Below are positions 24,901 through 33,202 of a stretch of 64,000 nt of DNA, piece by piece (positions within the stretch are counted from its first letter, which is position 1; every line of letters begins with the position of its first letter). The DNA lies in NCBI GenBank assembly GCA_036156195.1, contig JAYZUZ010000012.1, positions 496,001 through 560,000 of the forward strand. Reading direction: 5' to 3'. The stretch comes from Abyssibacter sp036156195 (GTDB lineage Bacteria; Pseudomonadota; Gammaproteobacteria; Nevskiales; OUC007). The position numbers and the translations under genes are program-made. Below the pieces are notes generated by a model. The model saw nothing but the letters and a program-made list of their open reading frames with translations, made no database searches and was not told the origin of the DNA.

Positions 24901-27125
24901 GCGTCGACGGACAAGACCCGTTGCACACGCTGAAAACCGCGGGGCAGTAAGGCACCACGCTGAGCCCGCTTGCCCAGATAGGTTGCTTCCACATCCGCTA
25001 CCCGCAATCCGATGTGCCGTGCCCCGCTCTCGATCCGGAGTTGCTGGCCCGGGGCCAGCGCCGCCCAACCGACCAGGGTCTCGCCCTTTTTCAGGCTCAT
25101 CAGCTTGTTCCCCTTGCCTCGCGTCAATTCCGGCAAATCTTCCAGAGGGAAGGCCAGCATCCGCCCGGTGGATGCCACAACGCAGAGCAGAGTGGCACCA
25201 TCGGATAGCGGTAGCGGCGGAAGAACCGCCCCACCCTTGGGTACGGTCAACACCGCCTTGCCACTCTTGTTGCGACTCTCCAGATCCGCGATGGTGGTGA
25301 TGAACCCGTAACCCGCATTCGAGCCCAGCACAACGGACTGCGAGGCCTCATTGAGCAGCAGACCGACGAACTGAGCCCCAGCCGGCGGGTTGAGCTTGCC
25401 AGACAGCGGCTCGCCCTGACCTCGAGCCGACGGCAGCTTATGCGCAGCCAGCTGGTAGGAGCGCCCGGTCGAGTCCAACACGATCAATGGCTGGTTGCTG
25501 CGCCCCGGCACATCGCAGAGATACCCGTCCCCTGCCTTGAAGTTCAGCGAATCGGCCTCAACCGCATGACCCTTGGCGGCGCGTATCCAGCCCAGCTCCG
25601 ACAACACCACCGTAATCGGTTCGGCCGGCAGCAAATCCGACTCGGACAGCGCCCGCGCCGGCGGACGGGCCTTGATCGCACAGCGACGATCATCACCATA
25701 CTTCTCGGCGTCCTCCGCCAGTTCCTTGCGGATCAACGCGGTCATCTTGGCTTCAGAGCCAAGAACAGCCGACAGCCAGTTACGCTCCGCCTCCAGCTCA
25801 TCCTGCTCACCGCGGATTTTCATCTCCTCCAGGCGCATCAGGTGCCGCAGACGTAGATTGAGAATCGCCTCTGCCTGGATTTCGCTAATACCGAACCGGG
25901 CCATCATGACCGGCTTGGGCTCATCCTCCGTGCGGATGATCCGGATGACTTCGTCGATGTTGAGGTAAGCGACCAGCAGCCCTTCGAGGATATGCAGCCG
26001 TTCCTCGACCTTCGCCAGGCGGTGTTCCAGCCGCCGCCGCACAGTGCGCCGACGAAACACCAGCCACTCACCAAGAATGTCCACCAGGCCGCGCACACGA
26101 GGCCGCCCATCCAGGCCAATCATGTTGAGATTGACCCGGATCGTCTTCTCCAGATCCGTAGTGGCGCAAAGATGGGCGATGAGGGCATCGACATCCACAC
26201 GGTTGGACCGGGGTGAAATCACCAATCGACAGGGCGATTCGTGATCCGACTCGTCCCGGAGATCGTCCACCATCGGCAGTTTTTTGGCCCGCATCTGGGC
26301 CGCAATCTGCTCCAGAATCTTGGCTCCAGAGACCTGATGTGGCAGCGCTGTGACGATCAGGTCCTGGCCATCACGCTCAAACACAGCACGTACGCGCACC
26401 TGCCCATTGCCGGTCTCGTAAATCGCCCGTAGTTCATCGCCCGACGAGACGATGTCGCAACCGGTGGGGAAGTCCGGCGCCGGCATCAAGGCCAGCAAAT
26501 CGTCGAGTTGCGCCTTGGGCTTGTCCAACAAATGACGGGCCGCCGCCACGACCTCGCGCAGATTATGAGGGGGTACGTCAGTGGCCATGCCCACGGCGAT
26601 TCCCGACCCGCCATTGAGCAACACATTGGGGAGACGGGCCGGCAACACCCGGGGTTCGGTTAGCGTGCCATCAAAATTTGGCGCCCAATCCACCGTTCCC
26701 TGGCCGATCTCCGCCAGCAGTGTGGCGGCATAGGGCGCCAGGCGCGACTCGGTGTAGCGCATGGCCGCAAAGGACTTGGGATCATCCGGCGAGCCCCAGT
26801 TGCCCTGCCCATCGACGATGGGATACCGATACGTAAACGGCTGAGCCATGATCACCATGGCCTCGTAGCAGGCACTGTCACCGTGCGGATGGAACTTACC
26901 GATCACATCGCCGACGGTACGCGCGGATTTTTTATGCTTGGAGGCCGCACTCAGACCCAGCTCGCTCATGGCGTAAGTAATCCGGCGCTGAACCGGCTTG
27001 AGCCCGTCACCGATATGCGGCAGTGCCCGGTCCAACACCACATACATGGAGTAGTCCAGGTACGCCTTTTCGGCAAAAGTCCGCAGAGGAAGGGACTCGC
27101 CCTCGATCGTGGATTCGTCTGTCAT
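24897..27125 (-). CDS. parC: DNA topoisomerase IV subunit A
   Basis: Decatenates daughter chromosomes with ParE. 742 aa, normal. The winged-helix catalytic region carries Tyr124 in AAMRYTESRLAPYA. The quinolone-resistance region reads HPHGDSACYEA, with Ser84 and Glu88 in the positions of E. coli Ser80 and Glu84, so it is wild-type at both. The C-terminal half forms the usual beta-pinwheel DNA-wrapping domain. It lies 57 nt downstream of parE in the same direction. Confidence 0.98.
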   Translation of the reverse strand: MTDESTIEGESLPLRTFAEKAYLDYSMYVVLDRALPHIGDGLKPVQRRITYAMSELGLSAASKHKKSARTVGDVIGKFHPHGDSACYEAMVIMAQPFTYRYPIVDGQGNWGSPDDPKSFAAMRYTESRLAPYAATLLAEIGQGTVDWAPNFDGTLTEPRVLPARLPNVLLNGGSGIAVGMATDVPPHNLREVVAAARHLLDKPKAQLDDLLALMPAPDFPTGCDIVSSGDELRAIYETGNGQVRVRAVFERDGQDLIVTALPHQVSGAKILEQIAAQMRAKKLPMVDDLRDESDHESPCRLVISPRSNRVDVDALIAHLCATTDLEKTIRVNLNMIGLDGRPRVRGLVDILGEWLVFRRRTVRRRLEHRLAKVEERLHILEGLLVAYLNIDEVIRIIRTEDEPKPVMMARFGISEIQAEAILNLRLRHLMRLEEMKIRGEQDELEAERNWLSAVLGSEAKMTALIRKELAEDAEKYGDDRRCAIKARPPARALSESDLLPAEPITVVLSELGWIRAAKGHAVEADSLNFKAGDGYLCDVPGRSNQPLIVLDSTGRSYQLAAHKLPSARGQGEPLSGKLNPPAGAQFVGLLLNEASQSVVLGSNAGYGFITTIADLESRNKSGKAVLTVPKGGAVLPPLPLSDGATLLCVVASTGRMLAFPLEDLPELTRGKGNKLMSLKKGETLVGWAALAPGQQLRIESGARHIGLRVADVEATYLGKRAQRGALLPRGFQRVQRVLSVDA

Positions 27126-27182
27126 GCTCGGCTCGTTAAATTTCGGTGGTCAGGCACTACGGCATCCTTGCGACGTCTGGCA

Positions 27183-29081
27183 CTAGCCCACAGGCTCGGC
27201 GCGGTCGCCCTCAGACTCCAGCCACCCCCGTCGGTCAGCTGCCCGCTTCTTCGCAAGCAGCATGTCAAATAAGGCATCCGCATCCGATGCCTCAACCTGC
27301 AACTGCACTAGGCGTCGTGTATCCGGCGCCATGGTGGTTTCGCGCAGCTGCGGAGGGTTCATCTCGCCAAGCCCTTTGAATCGTGTGACGGAGACCTTGC
27401 CCTTCATGTTCTCGGCGGCAATGCGGTCCAGCACCCCATCCCGCTCGGCCTCATCCAGTGCGTATTCCACCTGCTTGCCGATATCGATACGGAACAGAGG
27501 CGGCATGGCGACATAAACATGTCCCTGCTCCACCAGCGGACGGAAATGCTTGAGAAACAGTGCGCAGAGCAGCGTGGCGATGTGCAGCCCATCCGAGTCG
27601 GCGTCTGCGAGGATGCACACCTTGCCGTAGCGCAACCCCGACAAGTCGCTTTGCCCCGGAGAGATGCCAATGGCCACGGAAATATCGTGAATCTCCTGGG
27701 AGCCCAGCACCTCGGCCGAATCGACCTCCCAGGTGTTCATGATCTTGCCCCGCAGCGGCATGATGGCCTGGGTGTTGCGATCCCGCGCCTGTTTGGCCGA
27801 CCCACCCGCCGAGTCGCCTTCGACCAGGAACAGCTCGGTCTGTGCCGGGTCGTCGACAACGCAGTCTGCCAGTTTGCCGGGTAGCGCCGGACCGGTGACG
27901 ACCTTTTTGCGCACCACCTTCTTGGCCGCGCGTGTCCGCCGCTGCGCGGTGGAGATAATCCATTGCGCCAGCGCCTCGCCGTCCTGGTGGTGCTGGTTCA
28001 GCCAGAGGCTGAAGGCGTCCTTGACCACCCCGGAGACGAATGCCGCACATTCGCGGGAACTCAGCCGCTCCTTGGTCTGCCCGGCGAACTGCGGATCCTG
28101 CATCTTCACCGAGATCACGTAACCGCAGCCGTTCCAGACATCATCGGGGGTGATCCGCAGCCCGCGTGGCAGCAGGTTCCGGAACTCGCAGAACTCACGC
28201 ATGGCTTCTGTGAGCCCTGTTCGCAACCCGTTCACGTGGGTGCCGCCCTGAGGCGTGGGCACCAGGTTGACGTAGCTCTCGGTGACCAGCGCCGCATCCG
28301 CGTCCTCGTCCACCACCCAGGCGACCGCCCAGTCCACACCCTCACGCTCCGAAGCAAAATGCCCGACAAAGGCGGATGGGGGCACCCGTTCGGCAGCGCC
28401 AATAGCCTCGTCCAGATACTCCGCAAGCCCGTCGGCGTAGCACCAGATTTCGGGGGATTCCGCGCCGGGGTAATCGAACACCACACGCAAACCCGGGCAC
28501 AGCACGGCCTTGGCGCGCAGCACGTGACGCAGACGCGGGATGGAAAACTTCGGTGAGTCGAAGAAGCTGACGTCTGGCCAGAAGCGCAAGCGCGTTCCCG
28601 TATTGCGCTTGCCCACGGTCTCAACCGGTTCCAGTGGCGCGGTCAGGTGTCCGCCCGCGTAGGTCGACATCCAGCGCTGACCCTCTCGCTTGATGTCGAC
28701 CTCAAGCCGGGTGGATAACGCATTGACCACGGAGACACCCACGCCATGCAGACCACCGGAAAACTGGTAGTTCTTGTTGGAGAACTTCCCGCCGGCATGG
28801 AGCCGCGTCAGTATGAGTTCGACACCCGGCACGCCGTGCTCCGGATGCACATCCACCGGCATGCCTCGCCCGTCGTCTTCGACCTGCAGCGAGCCGTCAT
28901 CGAACACGGTGACCCGAATCTCAGAGGCATGGCCGGCTAGCGCCTCGTCGACACTGTTGTCGATAACCTCCTGGGCCAAATGGTTTGGCCGGGTGGTATC
29001 GGTAAACATGCCGGGGCGCTTGCGAACAGGCTCCAGCCCGCTGAGCACCTCGATGGAGGCCGCGTCGTAACTGCTTGTCAT
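27183..29081 (-). CDS. parE: DNA topoisomerase IV subunit B
   Basis: ATPase subunit of topoisomerase IV. ATG 29081 gives 632 aa beginning MTSSYDAASIEVLSGLEPVR; the open frame to 29258 adds 59 residues that are not ParE-like and cross the divergent promoter. GHKL ATPase motifs: EVIDNSVDEALAG, DDGRGMPVDVHPEHG, and GLHGVGVSVVNALS. The TOPRIM domain has LVEGDSAGGSAKQARDR, PLRGKIMNTW and DADSDGLHIATLL. Followed by parC. Confidence 0.98.
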   Translation of the reverse strand: MTSSYDAASIEVLSGLEPVRKRPGMFTDTTRPNHLAQEVIDNSVDEALAGHASEIRVTVFDDGSLQVEDDGRGMPVDVHPEHGVPGVELILTRLHAGGKFSNKNYQFSGGLHGVGVSVVNALSTRLEVDIKREGQRWMSTYAGGHLTAPLEPVETVGKRNTGTRLRFWPDVSFFDSPKFSIPRLRHVLRAKAVLCPGLRVVFDYPGAESPEIWCYADGLAEYLDEAIGAAERVPPSAFVGHFASEREGVDWAVAWVVDEDADAALVTESYVNLVPTPQGGTHVNGLRTGLTEAMREFCEFRNLLPRGLRITPDDVWNGCGYVISVKMQDPQFAGQTKERLSSRECAAFVSGVVKDAFSLWLNQHHQDGEALAQWIISTAQRRTRAAKKVVRKKVVTGPALPGKLADCVVDDPAQTELFLVEGDSAGGSAKQARDRNTQAIMPLRGKIMNTWEVDSAEVLGSQEIHDISVAIGISPGQSDLSGLRYGKVCILADADSDGLHIATLLCALFLKHFRPLVEQGHVYVAMPPLFRIDIGKQVEYALDEAERDGVLDRIAAENMKGKVSVTRFKGLGEMNPPQLRETTMAPDTRRLVQLQVEASDADALFDMLLAKKRAADRRGWLESEGDRAEPVG

Positions 29082-29208
29082 GTTAGATAGTGCTGAACAG
29101 GCGGCAAAGCGCCGCGTGTGGGCAACGTAAAGGACGCCCCGGCCGCAATCAAGCACAGGCCGCTTGGCCAGCGACTGGCGCCACGGACGGACACTGCACG
29201 CGCGTGAT

Positions 29209-29223
29209 CTGGAACGAATCCAG
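29209..29223. promoter_or_regulatory. 15-bp palindrome upstream of xseB
   Basis: CTGGA-ACGAA-TCCAG, a perfect inverted repeat, 37 nt upstream of the xseB start and directly before a -10-like TACACT (29224-29229). The rest of the 29082-29260 parE/xseB interval shows no clear -35. Could be an operator or chance. Confidence 0.3.
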
Positions 29224-29260
29224 TACACTTGCGCGCCCCGTCCCGCCCCCAGCAGCACGC

Positions 29261-29512
29261 ATGAGCCAGTCCGACGCGCCCCCCGCTGTTTCTCTCGCCG
29301 ACTTCGAGGCCGCCGTGTCCGAGTTGGAGACCATTGTTGAGGCGATGGAATCCGGTGATCTCGGCCTGGAACAAGCGCTTCAGCGCTTCGAGCGCGGTGT
29401 CACGCTGGTCAAGTCCTGCCAGGAGGCGGTCCGTCACGCTGAACTACGGATACGCCAACTCACCGAAGACGGTGAGGAAGCGCCGCTGCCGGACGACGAG
29501 TCCGGTTCGTGA
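29261..29512 (+). CDS. xseB: exodeoxyribonuclease VII small subunit
   Basis: Small subunit that activates XseA in single-strand DNA degradation and mismatch repair. 83 aa from ATG 29261 (MSQSDAPPAVSLADFEAAV). The signature ELETIVEAMESGDLGLEQAL and the YKRG-like FERGVTLVKSCQ are present. An in-frame extension to 29090 covers the divergent promoter and is not supported. GTGA overlap with ispA; xseB-ispA-dxs is a widely conserved order. Confidence 0.96.
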   Translation: MSQSDAPPAVSLADFEAAVSELETIVEAMESGDLGLEQALQRFERGVTLVKSCQEAVRHAELRIRQLTEDGEEAPLPDDESGS

Positions 29513-30408
29513 CCAAGCAGCCGTTCCAGCAAATGCTGGAAGCGCGAGCGCGCCGCCTCGAAATCGCAGCGCAGCGCTGGTTACCTTCGGCACAAACCCT
29601 GCCGGCGCGTCTGCATGAGGCCATGCGTTATGCCGTACTCGGTGGTGGCAAGCGACTTCGCCCGCAGCTGGTCTACGCCAGTGGCCAGGCGGTAGGCCTA
29701 CCCCTCGAACGCCTGGATGCCGTCGCGCTTGCGGTCGAACTCATCCATGCATATTCGCTCGTACACGACGATTTACCTGCCATGGACGACGATGACCTGC
29801 GACGAGGTCAGCCCACCACCCACAAAGCCTTTGATGAGGCGACGGCGATCTTGGCGGGTGATGCCCTGCAGCCGCTGGCCTTTGAGATTCTTGCCACGGA
29901 CCCGAGCATCGGCGCCGACGCACCGCAACGCCTGGCCATGGTGAGCCGGTTGGCGCAGGCCGCAGGCTCGCAGGGCATGGTCGGCGGTCAGGCGGTGGAT
30001 CTGCAGCAGGTCGGACAGCAACCGGACCTGGACACCATCGACGTCATGCACGGGTTGAAGACCGGCCGACTCATCCTCGCAGCCACTCTATTGCCCTGCG
30101 ACCTGGCTGGCACCGCAGACACACCTGTCGGCGCGGCGCTAGAAACCTACGCCAGCCGCATCGGCCTGGCATTCCAAATCCATGACGATGTCCTGGATGA
30201 AACCGCCGAGACCGCCGTACTCGGCAAGACCCAGGGCGCGGACCGCGCAGCTGGCAAGCCGACCTACCCAGCGCTGATGGGCCTGGACGCCTCGCGCCAG
30301 CGCGCGCGAGAGCTCATCGACGCAGCGCTAGAAGCCCTGCAGTCCTTCGGCCCCGATGCCGACGGACTGCGCGCGCTGGCCCATCACATGATTCAACGCA
30401 GCCACTGA
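29509..30408 (+). CDS. ispA: geranyl/farnesyl diphosphate synthase
   Basis: Trans-prenyltransferase that condenses IPP with DMAPP and GPP to make FPP for quinones, undecaprenyl phosphate and others. 299 aa from GTG 29509, coupled to xseB. First Asp-rich motif (chain-length region) HDDLPAMDDDDLRRG; second Asp-rich motif FQIHDDVLDETAE; GGGKRLRP near the N-terminus binds IPP. Length and motifs match the short-chain bacterial class. Confidence 0.96.
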   Translation: MTKQPFQQMLEARARRLEIAAQRWLPSAQTLPARLHEAMRYAVLGGGKRLRPQLVYASGQAVGLPLERLDAVALAVELIHAYSLVHDDLPAMDDDDLRRGQPTTHKAFDEATAILAGDALQPLAFEILATDPSIGADAPQRLAMVSRLAQAAGSQGMVGGQAVDLQQVGQQPDLDTIDVMHGLKTGRLILAATLLPCDLAGTADTPVGAALETYASRIGLAFQIHDDVLDETAETAVLGKTQGADRAAGKPTYPALMGLDASRQRARELIDAALEALQSFGPDADGLRALAHHMIQRSH

Positions 30409-30409
30409 T

Positions 30410-30438
30410 TTGAAGCCTATGCCATACCGCCCCATAAT
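30410..30438 (+). promoter_or_regulatory. predicted dxs promoter
   Basis: -35 TTGAAG (30410-30415), exactly 17-nt spacer, -10 CATAAT (30433-30438). It sits in the 62-nt ispA-dxs gap and would start RNA near 30445, about 26 nt before the dxs ATG, giving dxs its own expression besides readthrough from xseB-ispA. Confidence 0.5.
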
Positions 30439-30470
30439 GGTGCGATCCCACCGCCTGGTAACTCCGTGTC

Positions 30471-32357
30471 ATGTCTGACGCGTCTGGATATTCTCTGCTC
30501 GGTCGCGTGCATTCGCCCGAGGATTTGCGCGCATTGCCGGAAGACCAGCTTCCCGCCCTTGCAGTCGATTTGCGCCGGTTTCTGATCGAAACCCTTGGAC
30601 GCATTGGCGGTCATTTCGCCGCGAATCTCGGCACGGTCGAGCTGACCATCGCATTGCATTACCTGCTAAACACCCCGTCCGACCGTCTGGTCTGGGATGT
30701 CGGCCATCAGGCTTACCCACACAAGGTATTGACTGGCCGACGGGCGCGCCTTGAAACCATCCGTCGTAAGGATGGCCTGGCGCCCTTTCCGGCACGCGAA
30801 GAGAGCGAATACGACACCTTCGGCACGGGTCACTCGAGCACCTCGATTTCTGCTGCCGTGGGGATGGCCGAAGCAATCCGCATTCGAGGTGCGCGCGGCG
30901 AACAGCGTGTGGCCTGCGTCATCGGCGACGGTGGCATGACGGCAGGCATGGCCTTTGAAGCGCTCAATCACCTGGGGACTGCCGGCAGCGATGTGCTGGT
31001 GATCTACAACGACAACGACATGTCGATATCCGAGAACGTGGGCGCGCTACGCGATCATTGCGCGCGCGTGTTCTCGCGTCACCCGGATGCCGCACGCTCC
31101 TCCGAAGCGTATCGCCGCGCCCGGGCACCTGAGTCCGATCTGGCTCCGGACGACGGCGACCTGTTCGAATCGCTGGGCGTGCAATACCTCGGCCCCGTCG
31201 ACGGGCATGACCTGACGCAACTGCTGCCTGCTCTGCGGAATGCGCTCACGATCAAGGGGCCGCGGTTGCTGCATGTCGCCACCGTCAAGGGCAAGGGCTT
31301 CGACCCTGCCGAATGCGACCCCATCGCTTATCACGGCGTGACCAGTTTCGATCCGGTGACGGGCGAGATGCCCAAATCCAAGAGCAGCCGGCCGACGTTC
31401 ACCAAGATCTTCGGGCAATGGTTGTGCGAAGCAGCCGAATCCAACCCGGATCTCGTGGCCATTACGCCGGCCATGCGCGAGGGCTCCGGGCTTGTCGAGT
31501 TTGCTCAACGTTTTCCGGACCGCTACTTCGACGTTGCCATCGCCGAGCAGCACGCTGTGACGCTCGGCGCGGGCCTGGCCACCGAAGGTTTGCACCCGGT
31601 GGTCGCGATTTACTCCACGTTCCTGCAACGCGGTTACGACCAGCTCGTGCACGACGTTGCAATCCAGAACCTGCCGGTTCTGTTCGCCATCGATCGAGGC
31701 GGACTCGTGGGCGCCGATGGCGCAACCCACAACGGCGCATTTGACCTGAGTTTCATGCGCTGCATCCCCAACCTGGTCATCATGGCGCCCAGTGACGAAA
31801 ACGAATGCCGTCGCATGCTGGCCACTGGCATGGCTCACCCGGGACCCAGTGCGGTTCGCTACCCGCGAGGCAGCGGACCAGGTGCCGACATCGATGAGAA
31901 GCTTCGCCCGCTGCCGATTGGCGAGGCGCGAATCCTGCGCTCCGCACTGGGTCGGCGTCGACCACGAGTGGCCATCCTGGCTTTTGGCATCATGGTCGAA
32001 CCGGCCCTGGCGGCCGCGGAACTGCTGGATGCCACCGTGGTGGACATGCGCTTCGTCAAACCGCTGGATGAAGACATGATTCTGCGCATGGCTGACGAGG
32101 CGGATTTGCTCGTCACGGTGGAGGACAACGTCATCGCGGGCGGCGCCGGCAGCGCTGTCAATGAAGTCCTGATGGAGCGACATCTAGCCGTGCCCGCCCT
32201 GAATCTCGGACTGCCCGATGCCTTTGTGGAACATGGCGGCCGCGAGGAAATGCTGGCCAGCCTGGGCTTGGATGCAGCCGGTATTCAGCGCGCCATCCAG
32301 CGCCGCCTGCGCGCGCGCGATCTGGACGAGGCCAGCTCCGCCGGACAAGCCGGCTAG
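30471..32357 (+). CDS. dxs: 1-deoxy-D-xylulose-5-phosphate synthase
   Basis: First step of the MEP isoprenoid pathway: condenses pyruvate and glyceraldehyde-3-phosphate with thiamine diphosphate. 628 aa, normal. Motifs: WDVGHQAYPHKVLTGRR, the TPP/Mg motif IGDGGMTAGMAFEALNH, GHSSTS, then the transketolase domain with AEQHAVTLGAGLA and DRGGLVGADGATHNG, and a C-terminal domain with VTVEDNVIAGGAGSAVNE. Downstream of ispA, so precursor synthesis and prenyl elongation are together. It converges on the nuclease gene with an 8-nt gap. Confidence 0.98.
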   Translation: MSDASGYSLLGRVHSPEDLRALPEDQLPALAVDLRRFLIETLGRIGGHFAANLGTVELTIALHYLLNTPSDRLVWDVGHQAYPHKVLTGRRARLETIRRKDGLAPFPAREESEYDTFGTGHSSTSISAAVGMAEAIRIRGARGEQRVACVIGDGGMTAGMAFEALNHLGTAGSDVLVIYNDNDMSISENVGALRDHCARVFSRHPDAARSSEAYRRARAPESDLAPDDGDLFESLGVQYLGPVDGHDLTQLLPALRNALTIKGPRLLHVATVKGKGFDPAECDPIAYHGVTSFDPVTGEMPKSKSSRPTFTKIFGQWLCEAAESNPDLVAITPAMREGSGLVEFAQRFPDRYFDVAIAEQHAVTLGAGLATEGLHPVVAIYSTFLQRGYDQLVHDVAIQNLPVLFAIDRGGLVGADGATHNGAFDLSFMRCIPNLVIMAPSDENECRRMLATGMAHPGPSAVRYPRGSGPGADIDEKLRPLPIGEARILRSALGRRRPRVAILAFGIMVEPALAAAELLDATVVDMRFVKPLDEDMILRMADEADLLVTVEDNVIAGGAGSAVNEVLMERHLAVPALNLGLPDAFVEHGGREEMLASLGLDAAGIQRAIQRRLRARDLDEASSAGQAG

Positions 32358-32365
32358 CCCAGCGA

Positions 32366-33202
32366 CTAGTCGGTGTACCGACCCGGCCGCGTCGCGACCG
32401 TCGACAGGCGCCAATACGCAGAGGGCATGGCGGCCTCGAGCTGCACTTCGAGCGCCGGGTCGAGTTGGGGGAACAAGTCGAACCCGATCCGGGATTCCAC
32501 ATCATCGACGGTGGTGACATAGTCCCGAAGATCCGCCCGGGCAGCTGCGGCCTGCGGCACGATGAAACTCAGCGCGTGCCACGCCCCGTCCGCAGTACGG
32601 GCCAACAACACGCGAAACAGCGCATCCGGCACTTCCACGCCTGCGCCCACCCATTCGCGGTTCTCGTCGAACACCGGCCCGGTCACGACCCAGAACTGCT
32701 CGGCCTGGCGGGCCCAGGCGTCGGTCTCCAATTCCTCAATGCGCTGCCAGACGCCACGGTTCATCGTCGACCGCTGTGCCACGACATTGGTCATGCGGAA
32801 CGTCGCGAGCTGCGCCTGACGCCCGTACAGGCGGGAAATCGCGTAGTTCGGCGCCAGATGTCCCCGTCCGTAGCCGCTGCCCGTCAACGCCCTCGGCCCC
32901 GGTTGATGAAACACCCGCCAGTCCCGCACAAATCGATCCGGGCGAGGCGGACCCGCGGGGTTGTCGATGTAGCCGCTGCGATAAATCACCCACAGCGGTG
33001 CGCCCCGCCATTCGGAATACCCAGTGTAAAAATGCTTGGAATCGAGCACGCGTACCCAGTGCAGGCGACTCTGGATCAGCGGTTCCGGCCAGCCTCCCGG
33101 TACACCCGCCTGATCTGCAGACGGGGGGAACAACAACCCCACAAGCAACGCCCCCAGGGCCAACCCGACCGCCAAGACCCAGCGGTATTGACGTCGCCGC
33201 AT
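32366..33202 (-). CDS. membrane-anchored DNA/RNA non-specific endonuclease (NUC1 family)
   Basis: 278 aa. One N-terminal hydrophobic segment (about 8-26) suggests a periplasmic enzyme tethered to the membrane or a secreted one. Beta-beta-alpha-Me nuclease motif: SGYGRGHLAPN, with the general-base His at 115; the usual DRGH has Gly112 here in place of Asp. The metal-ligand stretch TNVVAQRSTMNRGVWQRIE (Asn148 likely) follows. The start shares one base with the cysG stop (TGATG), so it is coupled to siroheme synthase, a pairing I cannot explain. Biological target unknown; nutrient nuclease or envelope DNA turnover are possible. Confidence 0.85.
   Translation of the reverse strand: MRRRQYRWVLAVGLALGALLVGLLFPPSADQAGVPGGWPEPLIQSRLHWVRVLDSKHFYTGYSEWRGAPLWVIYRSGYIDNPAGPPRPDRFVRDWRVFHQPGPRALTGSGYGRGHLAPNYAISRLYGRQAQLATFRMTNVVAQRSTMNRGVWQRIEELETDAWARQAEQFWVVTGPVFDENREWVGAGVEVPDALFRVLLARTADGAWHALSFIVPQAAAARADLRDYVTTVDDVESRIGFDLFPQLDPALEVQLEAAMPSAYWRLSTVATRPGRYTD

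Noticed and set aside
23979..24950. 323-codon plus-strand frame opposite htpX
   Set aside because: Antisense of a well-conserved protease; the translation is Gln/His-rich with no domain.
31047..32183. 378-codon minus-strand frame inside dxs
   Set aside because: dxs is complete and conserved on the plus strand; the antisense frame is a GC-rich artefact.
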